DNA of 64,000 bases, taken from positions 83,907 to 147,906 of the forward strand of contig JAKPUX010000056.1 of assembly GCA_029554865.1 (NCBI GenBank), read 5' to 3'. A program made the translations under genes and the position numbers. This document shows, in pieces, positions 1-7,957 of this stretch. Position 1 is the stretch's first letter, and every line of letters begins with the position of its first letter. The DNA comes from a bacterium (GTDB taxonomy: Bacteria > Zhuqueibacterota > Zhuqueibacteria > Residuimicrobiales > Residuimicrobiaceae). The notes below the pieces were generated by a model, which had not been told where the DNA came from, made no database searches, and was given only the letters and a program-made list of their open reading frames with translations.

Positions 1-691
1 CCGTGATCGACCAGAAGAGGGCGTTGAAAAAGGCAATCGAGAGAAAAAGCGGCACCTGCTGCAGCAGATAGGCGGTCATTCCCCGCTCCAGACGCCAGAT
101 GGGCCGGGCCACCCTGCTGCCGGCGAGATGATAAAGCAGCACTGCGGCGGCCACCTTGCTCAGGGCCAGAGCCGCGACAACGGCCATGATGCCCCTGCCG
201 GCAAGAAGCAGGCCGAGACCGAGAAGTATGAGGATGGCGTTTTCCGCCAGCGTGCCCATGCTGATGAACTGCATCTTTTCGGCGGCCGTGAGCATGGCGC
301 GGCTCCAGTAGGCGAGACAGGTAAAGGGCAGCAGGAACGCCAGGAGGATGACAATGCGCAGGGTCCCGGGATCGGGGCGGATCAGCCACGCCGCACCAGC
401 CATCAGCACTCCTCCCGCCGCCGAGCTCGCCAGCCCGATGATCAACATGTGGCCGAAATAGGCGGCCGCCGTGGCGGGATTCTGCGCCGCATCCCGCGTC
501 AGCACCGAGGAGAGACCGAGGCTGGAGACCAGCTCGAAAAAGCCCATCAAGGCGAGGGCGAAAGAGATCGCCCCGAAAGTGCCGGCGCCGAGATAGCGGG
601 CGAGCAGGATCCAGAACAGCGCGGAGCCGAGCCGGGCGACGACATCCGCCAGCGAGCGCCAGACCGTATTTTTAATCAGGGTTTGCAGCAT
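1..691 (-). CDS. Wzx-type polysaccharide flippase, partial (3' end outside window)
   Basis: The reverse strand reads open from an ATG at 691 to the window edge, giving about 230 N-terminal residues. The protein starts MLQTLIKNTVWRSLADVV and contains repeated hydrophobic segments with the Wzx/MATE-like pattern 'ARYLGAGTFGAISFALAL' near residue 35, the usual first helices of lipid-linked oligosaccharide flippases (polysaccharide_synt family). It would move undecaprenyl-linked repeat units across the inner membrane. The start overlaps the 3' end of the methyltransferase gene by 20 bases, so it belongs to the same operon. I chose this ATG because the hydrophobic N-terminus begins shortly after; TTG or CTG codons lie just upstream in frame. 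The C-terminal half cannot be judged. Confidence 0.85.
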   Translation of the reverse strand, partial: MLQTLIKNTVWRSLADVVARLGSALFWILLARYLGAGTFGAISFALALMGFFELVSSLGLSSVLTRDAAQNPATAAAYFGHMLIIGLASSAAGGVLMAGAAWLIRPDPGTLRIVILLAFLLPFTCLAYWSRAMLTAAEKMQFISMGTLAENAILILLGLGLLLAGRGIMAVVAALALSKVAAAVLLYHLAGSRVARPIWRLERGMTAYLLQQVPLFLSIAFFNALFWSIT

Positions 692-1523
692 CCGCCGTCT
701 CTTCAACAGTGATTCCGCCGGATTTCCCGGCGACGATCAGCAAGCCATTGCCATCTCGATTGACGCTGAAATAGTCGATGGCCATGAGCAAAAGCACAAA
801 GGGGTGCACCAGCACCAGATAAAAGGGGAACAAGACGAGAAACAGGGAACTGAACTGCACCGCCGTGACCAGATCATAGGCCAGCCGCCCGCAGGGGCCA
901 TAGCTGAGCTCACGCCGGGTCACCTCGAATCCGCACTGCCCCAGCCGCGAGGCAAGCAGTTCCGGGGTATAATAGCGGACATGGCCGTGGGGAAGCTCGC
1001 CGCCCGCAGCCCTGGTCATCGCCGCGATTCTGCGTTCGAGGGATTTCAGCACCCGCCGCTCGGAAAGGGGCACATAGATGAGCAGGGACCCCCGCTCGCG
1101 CAGCAGGGCGTGGAAACGCTGCAGCAGGGCGAGATCATCGGGGATGTGCTCGAGCACGCTGCAGCAAAGAATGAGATCCACCGCTCCGCCCAGATCATCC
1201 CGGGTGATGTCGCCGGCGCGGACCTGCACCCGCTCCAGACCGAGACGCTGAAAAAAATCCGCCAGGTCCGCGGCCTGCTCCGCATCCTGCTCGACCGCCT
1301 CGATGCGCAGGGCGGGTGCACGCCGGGCGAGGGCATAGGTGTGTTGGCCCATGCCGCACCCCGCATCGAGGGCGCTGGACATGTCCCCCCGGGCGGCGAG
1401 CAGACGGCGCATCGCCCTGGCGATGTACCATTCGCGCAGGGTGGTGAGGTGTATAAGGGCGTATCCCGCCCGGCGCCGCCAGAGGCTGCGGCCGATCAGG
1501 CGTGAGATCTGCTTGGAATTCAT
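672..1523 (-). CDS. Class I SAM-dependent methyltransferase
   Basis: 283 residues. Motif I is clear (ALDAGCGMGQHTYALA), followed by the acidic end of beta-2 (RIEAVEQD), a 'VRAGDI' motif and 'LILCCSVLEHIPD', the Methyltransf_11/25 arrangement. The C-terminus has a hydrophobic stretch (SSLFLVLFPFYLVLVHPF) that may bring it to the membrane. In an exopolysaccharide operon it probably methylates a sugar or a lipid-linked intermediate; the substrate is unknown. The ATG at 1523 lies one base after the stop of the ligase gene and has a purine-rich site upstream; an in-frame ATG seven codons earlier (1544) would overlap that gene by 20 bases. Its 3' end overlaps the flippase start. Confidence 0.85.
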   Translation of the reverse strand: MNSKQISRLIGRSLWRRRAGYALIHLTTLREWYIARAMRRLLAARGDMSSALDAGCGMGQHTYALARRAPALRIEAVEQDAEQAADLADFFQRLGLERVQVRAGDITRDDLGGAVDLILCCSVLEHIPDDLALLQRFHALLRERGSLLIYVPLSERRVLKSLERRIAAMTRAAGGELPHGHVRYYTPELLASRLGQCGFEVTRRELSYGPCGRLAYDLVTAVQFSSLFLVLFPFYLVLVHPFVLLLMAIDYFSVNRDGNGLLIVAGKSGGITVEETADAANPD

Positions 1524-1524
1524 C

Positions 1525-3024
1525 TCAGCTTTTCTTCCCGGCAAGTTCGACGGCCTGATCCCGCCAGCTCCTGTCCAGATGGATCAGGGCTTCGGTGATG
1601 GCCGCGATGGTCCAGAAAAGGTACATCAGGGTCAGACTTGATTTATAGCCGTCGGCCAGGCTGGCGAGCAGAAAGCAGACGACACTGACAAAGAGCCCGA
1701 CCGCGATCTCGCGGAAAAATTTCACCCGGCACTTCATCGCCGTCATTGTGCGCACCAGCAGGGCCGCGAGCAGCCAGAGAAAGGCTGCAAAGCCAATAAG
1801 GCCGATTTCAGCGAGGATGAGCAGATAATTATTGTGCACCACTGCGACCTTGGTGAAGGGGTCTTCAATGCGCCAGTATTCCCGGATATAACTGTCATAG
1901 TTATTCACCCCCACACCAAGCACCGGATGATCGTTGATGATCTCCAGCGCGACGCGTGCTGTGGTCAGACGCGATTTGGCCGAACCGTGGTCGTCGCCGG
2001 TCAGCCGGTTGTAAACGGTCTCTCCGTAAAAGAATGCCAGACCGGCGACGAGCAGCAGCGCCATCCCGATCCGCTTCAGGGTGCGCAGGGTGACCAGATT
2101 TCTCATCAGTATAAAAACCATCCCCGCCATCATGGCGACCAGAAAAGCCCCCCAGACGCTGCGCGACTGGGTGAGGATCAGGGCGACCAGGCCGCCCATG
2201 GCGGCGAGCAGGGAGAGCAGAAACATCTTGCGCTCCCGGGTGGTAAGCATCAGGATCGAGGCGATGGGCAGGATGAAACCGAGATAGCGGGCGAAGCCAT
2301 TGACGTTTCCTACCGTACCGCCGGGACGCAGAACCATTCGCGCTTCCCGCTTGTAGGCGACAAAATTGCTCAACTCCTCAGTGCCGACCAGCCCCAGGGC
2401 CGATCCGCTGTAGTACTGTGCCACCATGACCCCCGACTCCATCACCAGACCGAAGAGCAAGGCCGTGACCACCAGCCCCACATCCCGGTTGTCGCGGATG
2501 TTATTGGCCAGATAGAGAAAAAAGATCAACATCTTGCCATACATGGCGATGTCGAAGAGGCTCAGGGTGATATTGCGCGCCGCAAGTATGGAAAAACTGC
2601 TCATGATGATCAGCGCCAGGGTCGGCAGGGTGATCGCCGGAAACCACTGGATGCGCTCACGGTTGCGTTCGTGCACCGCCGTCACCAGCCACTGCACCAG
2701 CAGGATGAAGAGAAGGATCTCTGTCGTCCCGATGGCGATGCCGCTGTGGCCGGAGATGCTGCGCTGGTAGAAAAACTTGTAGTCCAGGCCGAGGGGGATC
2801 AGAAAGAGCATCCACCACATCACAAACCGGCGGAAATCCGGGACGATGGCGAGCACGAAGGGCATGAGCAGGCCGATGAAAGCGTACATCGACCAGCCCG
2901 CGCGCAGGCCCCAGATGAACCAGGCGGCGCTGGAGACACCCACCGCGATGGCCGCCAGGATGAGCAGATTGATGATCTGCCGTAAGATGGATCGTTCTTC
3001 ATTATTCACGCTGTAGGAATTCAT
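1525..3024 (-). CDS. O-antigen ligase/polymerase-like membrane protein (Wzy_C type)
   Basis: 499 residues with about 10-12 hydrophobic segments spread along the protein. The Wzy_C/O-antigen ligase signature is seen in the second half: a 'TQSRSVWGAF' motif followed by membrane helices, a long outer loop with the conserved Arg-rich and 'HPVLGVGVNNY' motif, and 'HNNYLLILAEIGLIG' after it. Proteins of this family polymerise or ligate lipid-linked repeat units at the periplasmic face of the inner membrane. With one Wzx and one Wzz-type protein in the same operon I infer that it acts as the polymerase. It lies between the CpsD-like ATPase gene and the methyltransferase gene. Confidence 0.87.
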   Translation of the reverse strand: MNSYSVNNEERSILRQIINLLILAAIAVGVSSAAWFIWGLRAGWSMYAFIGLLMPFVLAIVPDFRRFVMWWMLFLIPLGLDYKFFYQRSISGHSGIAIGTTEILLFILLVQWLVTAVHERNRERIQWFPAITLPTLALIIMSSFSILAARNITLSLFDIAMYGKMLIFFLYLANNIRDNRDVGLVVTALLFGLVMESGVMVAQYYSGSALGLVGTEELSNFVAYKREARMVLRPGGTVGNVNGFARYLGFILPIASILMLTTRERKMFLLSLLAAMGGLVALILTQSRSVWGAFLVAMMAGMVFILMRNLVTLRTLKRIGMALLLVAGLAFFYGETVYNRLTGDDHGSAKSRLTTARVALEIINDHPVLGVGVNNYDSYIREYWRIEDPFTKVAVVHNNYLLILAEIGLIGFAAFLWLLAALLVRTMTAMKCRVKFFREIAVGLFVSVVCFLLASLADGYKSSLTLMYLFWTIAAITEALIHLDRSWRDQAVELAGKKS

Positions 3025-3063
3025 ACCCGTACTGCACCTTTTTGATTATGCCCGCTCCAGGCC

Positions 3064-4038
3064 CTAGACGAGACGGTTATAAAAACCGTCCGGGATGGTG
3101 ATCTTTTGCCGGTTCAGGGCGACCCCGAGCAGGTTGGCCTGGGCGACCGACAGCTTGCGCTTTGCATTCTGGGCCACCTCCCAGCGGGTTTGTCCGGCGC
3201 GCACGACCAGGATCACCCCATCGGAGAGGGCTGAAAGGGAGAGTGCGTCGACATAATTGAGCACAGCGGGGGCATCGATGATGACGTAGCGGAACTCCTC
3301 CCGCCAGCTCTTGACCAGTTCGCGCAGTTCCTCGGAGCCGACGATGTCGGCCGGCTTGCCCTTGGCCGCCCCTGCGGTGATGATGTGCAGGTCGCCCTGG
3401 CTGAGACACCGGGTCAGCTTGCGCCAGTCCCGCTTCTCTTCGATGATCTCCGCCAGCCCCTCATCCTGTTCGATCCCGAAAAAGCGGTGGAGGGCGGGAT
3501 TATAGAGATTGGCGTCGACCAGGAGGACGCCGCCCTTTTTGATCGCCTGAATCAGGGCCTCGGCCGCCTCTTTCTGGATATAGTCGGTGAACCGGGATTG
3601 AAAAATCTCCTCGCCGGCCCGCTGCTCCTGCACGGCATCTTCAGACGTGCTCGCGGATTCCGCCGGAGCGTCCTGCTCCGGTGCATCCGCCAGGGCAAGC
3701 TCCGAACCGGCGATAAAGTCGCTCCCGGCCGCCTCAGCCTGCACCCTTTCGGCCAGCCCCTTCTCCATACCGCCGGAGAGCAGAAAGGCGAGCAGGGTGG
3801 CGATGGTCGAAGAGCCCTCGCCCGAGATCGAGCTGGCGATGGTGAGAACGCGCATCTGGCTGCGCTGTCCGGCGATGCGGATGTATTCGCGCAGATCGTA
3901 AAAATCGGAGAGGATCTCCTCCGGCAGGCTGCAGGGCAGGATGCCGGTTTGGCCGGACTCTTCCCCGGCCGGCCAGGGCGGAGCGGCTATGCCCTCTTTG
4001 GCGTCAATTTTTTCCAGTTCATCGAAAATAGCACTCAT
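3064..4038 (-). CDS. CpsD/CapB-like BY-kinase-type ATPase with altered Walker A
   Basis: 324 residues. The fold matches the cytoplasmic ATPase that partners Wzz-type chain-length proteins: a beta strand plus P-loop region 'IASSISGEGSSTIATLL' (about residues 67-83), a Walker A'-like 'VLLVDANLYNPALHRFFG', and a late Walker B 'YVIIDAPAVLNYVDAL'. Two oddities are visible. The P-loop lysine of the usual GEGKST is Ser (GEGSST). About 90 acidic, Ala-rich residues are inserted between the P-loop and the Walker A' strand. The C-terminus (GFYNRLV) carries one Tyr instead of a Tyr cluster. It may therefore be a regulatory pseudo-kinase or a weak ATPase. It lies between the ExeA-like ATPase and the polymerase genes. 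Confidence 0.8.
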   Translation of the reverse strand: MSAIFDELEKIDAKEGIAAPPWPAGEESGQTGILPCSLPEEILSDFYDLREYIRIAGQRSQMRVLTIASSISGEGSSTIATLLAFLLSGGMEKGLAERVQAEAAGSDFIAGSELALADAPEQDAPAESASTSEDAVQEQRAGEEIFQSRFTDYIQKEAAEALIQAIKKGGVLLVDANLYNPALHRFFGIEQDEGLAEIIEEKRDWRKLTRCLSQGDLHIITAGAAKGKPADIVGSEELRELVKSWREEFRYVIIDAPAVLNYVDALSLSALSDGVILVVRAGQTRWEVAQNAKRKLSVAQANLLGVALNRQKITIPDGFYNRLV

Positions 4039-4077
4039 GGGAACACCTCATCGTTTTCGGAAAAAATTAATAATTTA

Positions 4078-5175
4078 CTAAAAAATCGAAAGTTCACCCA
4101 GGTCGAGGCCGTCAAACCCCGCGGCGAATTCCAGTTCCACCGCCGGCTCGACGCGGGGGCGCCGCCGGGCAGGCAGCGGTTCGCTCTGTTCATCAGCTGG
4201 GGCAGCGGCCTCACCGGTAGCAGGGGCGGAACAGATTTCCGCGGCGCGCTCAATAATCTCGGCTGCGGCAGCTGCGCTGCCGGCGGGAGGCACCCAGCTC
4301 TCCCCTTCCGGTGCGGCATTCTCGCTCTTTTCCGCCTGGCCGGGGTCGCCAGCCGGCCCCGCCTCGGCCGTCATCACCTTGTCTTCCTGCACCAGATCGA
4401 GGATCAGGGCTGCGTCGATCTGCCTGACCTTCTGTGCGGCCGCCGCCATCAGTGCATTGTCACACACCTGATTGATCAGGCGGGGGATGCCGTCGCTGAC
4501 CTCGAAGATGACCTGTAGGGCTGCCTCGGTAAAGATCTCCTGCTTGCGCGCCCCTGCCACCTTGAGCCGATGCCGGATATAGGCCGAGGTATCGGCCTCA
4601 TTGAGCCGGTGCAGGGTCGCCTTCAGGCTGATGCGCTGCTTGAGCTGCACCAGGGCCGGATCGTTGAGATAGCGGTCGAGCTGGGGCTGCCCGCTGAGGA
4701 TGACCTGCAGCAGCTTCTGGCTTGCGGTCTCCAGGTTGGAGAGCTGGCGGATCTCCTCGAGCACCTCGGGTTTGAGGTTCTGGGCCTCGTCAATGATCAG
4801 GATCGAAAAGCGCCCCTGCTGGTATTCGCGGATCAGAAAGGTGTAGAGCTCGATGAGCAGGTCGCCGAGGTCCTCCCCCTTGGGCGTGAAGCCGAAATCG
4901 CGGCAGATATAGCGGAGCAGCTCGCGCGAGTTCATCGTGGTATTGAAAACCCAGGCGAACTGCACCCTGTCGTTAAAACCCTTGAGGAGGGTGCGGATGA
5001 GCATACTCTTGCCGAGGCCGGGCTCGCCGATGATGGCATTGATGCCGCGCCGGCTGGCGACCGAGGTCATGATGCGGTCGAGCGCCTCCTGATGCACCGC
5101 GCTCTTGTAGAGAAAACGCGGATCCGGGGTGGTGGCAAAGGGCTCTTCGCGCAGATGGAAATGTTTTAGGTACAT
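4078..5175 (-). CDS. ExeA/GspA-type AAA ATPase of polysaccharide export cluster
   Basis: 365 residues. The N-terminus 'MYLKHFHLREEPFATTPDPRF' pattern (start of ExeA-type ATPases) is followed by Walker A 'GEPGLGKSMLIRTLL' at about residue 51, Walker B 'FSILIIDEAQNL' and an arginine-finger-like 'QLKQRISLKATL', ending with the typical 'GIPRLINQVCDNALMAAA' C-terminal lid. The last 80 residues are an acidic, Ala/Pro/Glu-rich tail without recognisable domain. Proteins of this kind are common in exosortase/exopolysaccharide clusters beside Wzz and BY-kinase genes; their exact job there is not established. No exosortase is seen in this window. It is separated from the XRE gene by 24 bases. Confidence 0.85.
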   Translation of the reverse strand: MYLKHFHLREEPFATTPDPRFLYKSAVHQEALDRIMTSVASRRGINAIIGEPGLGKSMLIRTLLKGFNDRVQFAWVFNTTMNSRELLRYICRDFGFTPKGEDLGDLLIELYTFLIREYQQGRFSILIIDEAQNLKPEVLEEIRQLSNLETASQKLLQVILSGQPQLDRYLNDPALVQLKQRISLKATLHRLNEADTSAYIRHRLKVAGARKQEIFTEAALQVIFEVSDGIPRLINQVCDNALMAAAAQKVRQIDAALILDLVQEDKVMTAEAGPAGDPGQAEKSENAAPEGESWVPPAGSAAAAAEIIERAAEICSAPATGEAAAPADEQSEPLPARRRPRVEPAVELEFAAGFDGLDLGELSIF

Positions 5176-5199
5176 GGTTTCCTCGTCAGATCTTCGGGA

Positions 5200-5445
5200 T
5201 CAATCGTGGTGTTTGGATGCTAGTTCACTCTTCTTGCCGGCCAGGGCGGCTGGCTTTTCGGCGCCGAACAACTCATCAACCGGGACGCCAAAAATCTCCG
5301 CCGCTTTGCGCTTGAACTCCAGAGTGGCCTCGACGCGATTGTTCTCCACCATGGAGAGATAGGTCGCGCTGCATCCGAGCAGGAAGGCCAGCTCATACTG
5401 CTTGAGTTCCGCTTCCCAGCGTTTGATTTTCAACATATTTTTCAT
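5200..5445 (-). CDS. Small XRE-family HTH DNA-binding protein
   Basis: 81 residues. A single helix-turn-helix of the Cro/CI type is seen: 'LKQYELAFLLGCSATYLSMVE' (turn around GCSATYLS) followed by 'NNRVEATLEFKRKAAEIFGVPVDELF', the standard XRE layout in which the helix 5 segment ends before a short Lys-rich tail. It is embedded in the exopolysaccharide operon, between the Wzz-type and ExeA-type genes, so it may act as a local regulator of the cluster. The ATG at 5445 overlaps the stop codon of a possible 25-codon ORF (ATGA arrangement), suggesting translational coupling. Confidence 0.8.
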   Translation of the reverse strand: MKNMLKIKRWEAELKQYELAFLLGCSATYLSMVENNRVEATLEFKRKAAEIFGVPVDELFGAEKPAALAGKKSELASKHHD

Positions 5446-5519
5446 TTCCTGATCTCCATTATCTTGGTCAACAGCTTCCGTTGCTTCGCCATCCAGCGTT
5501 CATCTTGCTGTTTTGACAC
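5442..5519 (-). CDS. Possible 25-aa coupled ORF between Wzz-type and XRE genes
   Basis: After the TAG stop of the Wzz-type gene, the same frame stays open as GTG TCA AAA CAG CAA and so on for 25 codons. It encodes a highly charged peptide (MSKQQDERWMAKQRKLLTK...), and its TGA overlaps the ATG of the XRE gene. The composition (Lys, Arg, Gln, Glu) looks coding rather than random, and an AAGAG lies about 9 bases before the GTG. It could be a leader peptide that couples translation, or the remnant of a longer Wzz C-terminus cut by the TAG. No family is recognised. Confidence 0.25.
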   Translation of the reverse strand: MSKQQDERWMAKQRKLLTKIMEIRK

Positions 5520-5525
5520 CGCTGT

Positions 5526-6986
5526 CTACTCTTCGGCGCCCGCTTCATCACCGGGACGCGATGGATTTTGCTTGCCCATCGGGGTCTTGAAATCACCGAT
5601 CGTGGCGAGAATCGGCAGCCCCAGGCAATTATGGACATCATCGGCACTGTTGACCGAGTGGTCGAAATACTCCATGAAAAAGGCCACACCCAGGGCGACC
5701 ACGAGCCCGAGCAGCAGGCCGAGGGCGATCCAGAGGGGACGGTTGGGGCTGACCGGACGCTGCGGCACCGCGGCCGCTTCAAGCACCTTCACCTGCACCA
5801 GGTACTCCTGGCGGTTGGCGGCCAGTCTGGCCTGCTCGCGCTGACGGAGCAGCATCGAATAGACCGACTTGAGATCATCGATGCCGATAGTCAGCCGGCC
5901 GAGATCGTACTCCTTGCGCGAGAGATCGGTGACGTTGTAGGCGACCTGCGCCATGCTGCCGGCCAGGGCCCGCTCCTCCGCCTGTTTGGCCTTGATGTCG
6001 ATCTCCTCGCCCTGGATCAGTTCCTTGACCGCCTGATCGATCTTTTTCTTGTTCTCATCGATCTGGGCCAGGACCGAAGCCAGCTCGGGATGGTTGGAGG
6101 TGTATTTCTGCTCAAGACTGCTCTTCCTGATCTCGAGGCCGAGCAGGCTCTTGCTCAATTCGTTGACGTAGAGGTAGCGTCCGCCCGCGTTGCCGCTCTC
6201 GGTGTTGGGAATGACGATCTCGCCGCCGCCGGTGAGCTGTTCGCGGATCACCTTGAGTCTGGCCTCTTTGGAGAGACGCTCGGTGCGCACCTCGGTCAGC
6301 CGCTTGTCGTAATCGGCGAGGGTTTCGAACAGGATCGAGGACTGATGGTCGACGGAGAGCACCCTCTCGCGCGCCTTGTACTCCATCCCCTTCTTCTCCA
6401 GCTCGTCGATCTGGGCGCTGACCTGCTGGATCTGCTTGTCAAAGTATTCACTTTCGCGCTCATCACGCTCCAGCGCAGGCCGCTGCTTGATATATTGTTC
6501 GACCACCTGGCTGACGATGCTGGCAGCGAGGGCGGGATTGCGGCTTTCATAGCTCACCCGCAGAACGTTGGAGTCCTTTTCACGCTCGACCTCGAGGTCG
6601 GTGCCCAGCAGTTCAATGGCGCGATCGCGGTCAGAGGGGGTGGGCTCTGCGGCCGAACCCTTCCTGCGGTCCAGCCCCAGTGCCGCCACCACCGGCTCGA
6701 GAATGCTGCGCATGCGCATGATGATGGGCTCGGAGCTGAGGCGCTCGTAGTAGGATTTGTCATGAATCTGGATGAGGCTCAGCAGATGCTCTTTTTCAAT
6801 GTCGAGCTGATAATTGATCATCAGCCGGGCGTTGGCGCGATAGGTCGGCGGCACCAGAAACGCCGCGATGGTGATCACCCCGACGATGGCGAGAAAGAGG
6901 AACAGAACGACTCGCCCTCGTTTTTGCAGTACGCCCATGAAACTTTGCGGCGACATGGGGCTGTCATACTTGCTGTACTGAATCAT
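5526..6986 (-). CDS. Wzz/GNVR-type polysaccharide chain-length determinant protein
   Basis: 486 residues from the ATG at 6986, which follows a strong GAGGAG site; the frame stays open further upstream but without such a site. Layout: N-terminal transmembrane helix (VVLFLFLAIVGVITIAAFLV, about residues 24-43), 'RANARLMINYQLD' of the Wzz domain, a long periplasmic coiled-coil region (about 140-390), then the GNVR signature 'PQRPVSPNRPLWIALGLLLG' leading into the second transmembrane helix and a short cytoplasmic tail 'CLGLPILATIGDFKTP'. It controls polymer length and contacts the outer-membrane exporter. The partner ATPase is encoded separately (3064-4038), the usual arrangement outside fused proteobacterial forms. 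Confidence 0.9.
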   Translation of the reverse strand: MIQYSKYDSPMSPQSFMGVLQKRGRVVLFLFLAIVGVITIAAFLVPPTYRANARLMINYQLDIEKEHLLSLIQIHDKSYYERLSSEPIIMRMRSILEPVVAALGLDRRKGSAAEPTPSDRDRAIELLGTDLEVEREKDSNVLRVSYESRNPALAASIVSQVVEQYIKQRPALERDERESEYFDKQIQQVSAQIDELEKKGMEYKARERVLSVDHQSSILFETLADYDKRLTEVRTERLSKEARLKVIREQLTGGGEIVIPNTESGNAGGRYLYVNELSKSLLGLEIRKSSLEQKYTSNHPELASVLAQIDENKKKIDQAVKELIQGEEIDIKAKQAEERALAGSMAQVAYNVTDLSRKEYDLGRLTIGIDDLKSVYSMLLRQREQARLAANRQEYLVQVKVLEAAAVPQRPVSPNRPLWIALGLLLGLVVALGVAFFMEYFDHSVNSADDVHNCLGLPILATIGDFKTPMGKQNPSRPGDEAGAEE

Positions 6987-7017
6987 GGTACTCTCCTCGT
7001 GCTTGCTGAATGATGGC

Positions 7018-7920
7018 TCACCGCAGTCCGCGGTACCAGTAGAAATAGCGCGTCCAGGAATCGAACGGCGGCAGAACAACGTCATAGACCTGTGAGACAA
7101 AGGCATTGACATCGGCAATAAAAGTGCGCGGCACGTAGATAATGTCGTTGCCCATCACCGGCAGGTCGTTTTCAATGCCACCCTTCATCGAGGTGTAGGA
7201 GAGATCGATACGTGTGGCTTCGGCGCGCTGTTCGCCATCCATGCGGATGAGGATGACACTGCCCATCTTGGCGCTCTTTTTCGGGCCGCCGGCAGATGCG
7301 ATCGCACGCAGCAGAGTCATGCCCTTGGCGACATCCATGCTCCCCGGGTGGTCCACCTCGCCGGCGACATAACATTTCTGGCCGCCGAATTCCCGGACGA
7401 TGACGGTGACATCGGGGTGGACGAGAAGCTGGGCATAGGCCGCGGTCACCACCGAATCGAGTTCGGCCGGCGACAACCCGAGGGCATCGAGCTCGCCGAC
7501 GCCCTGCAGGGAGATGCGGCCATCCGGACGGATCGAGACCGTCTCGTTGTATTCGGGGCTGGCCAGAAACTTGATGTCGATGACGTCGCCAAAACCGAGG
7601 CGATAGACCATACCGGGCACGTAGGCCCGGGCCGGCTCAGCTTTGGCCTCGACGATCTGCGGACTCGGGGCACTTTTTTCAGGCTGAACCTGCTGCTGTT
7701 CTTTCGCCTTGGTGCTCTTCCTGACCACCTTGGTGCGCTTCTGTACCCTCTCCTTCCCGGCCTCAGCCTCCCTGGCCGGGGCTGATGCGACAATCACCTT
7801 GTTGCTGCCGTCGATCTCCGCGGTTGAATGCGGACGCACGCTGCAGCCTGATATCATCACCGTGAAGAGCATGGCCACACCAGCGGCGGGCCATCTGCGG
7901 CGAAACCATTTATCTTTCAT
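7018..7920 (-). CDS. Wza-type polysaccharide export outer-membrane lipoprotein
   Basis: 300 residues from the ATG at 7920 (GAGGATCAA in front; the longer frame would need a TTG). A lipoprotein signal peptide ends in 'VMISGC'. Then comes a Lys/Pro-rich linker, the Poly_export domain starting 'YRLGFGDVIDIKFLASPEYNETVSI' (about residue 103) with 'RPDGRISLQGVGELDALG', and an SLBB domain 'CYVAGEVDHPGSMDVAKGMTLLRAIASAGG'. This protein forms the outer-membrane channel through which the polymer leaves the cell, together with the Wzz-type protein encoded 31 bases downstream. The C-terminus ends with an amphipathic 'PPFDSWTRYFYWYRGLR', compatible with the short membrane-spanning helix of Wza. Confidence 0.9.
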   Translation of the reverse strand: MKDKWFRRRWPAAGVAMLFTVMISGCSVRPHSTAEIDGSNKVIVASAPAREAEAGKERVQKRTKVVRKSTKAKEQQQVQPEKSAPSPQIVEAKAEPARAYVPGMVYRLGFGDVIDIKFLASPEYNETVSIRPDGRISLQGVGELDALGLSPAELDSVVTAAYAQLLVHPDVTVIVREFGGQKCYVAGEVDHPGSMDVAKGMTLLRAIASAGGPKKSAKMGSVILIRMDGEQRAEATRIDLSYTSMKGGIENDLPVMGNDIIYVPRTFIADVNAFVSQVYDVVLPPFDSWTRYFYWYRGLR

Positions 7921-7957
7921 TTGATCCTCACACAATTAGAAATTGAACTGCTGCTTG

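Noticed and set aside
6987..7119. Upstream extension of the Wzz-type protein (about 44 codons)
   Set aside because: It would overlap the Wza-type gene, while the ATG at 6986 has a strong GAGGAG site.
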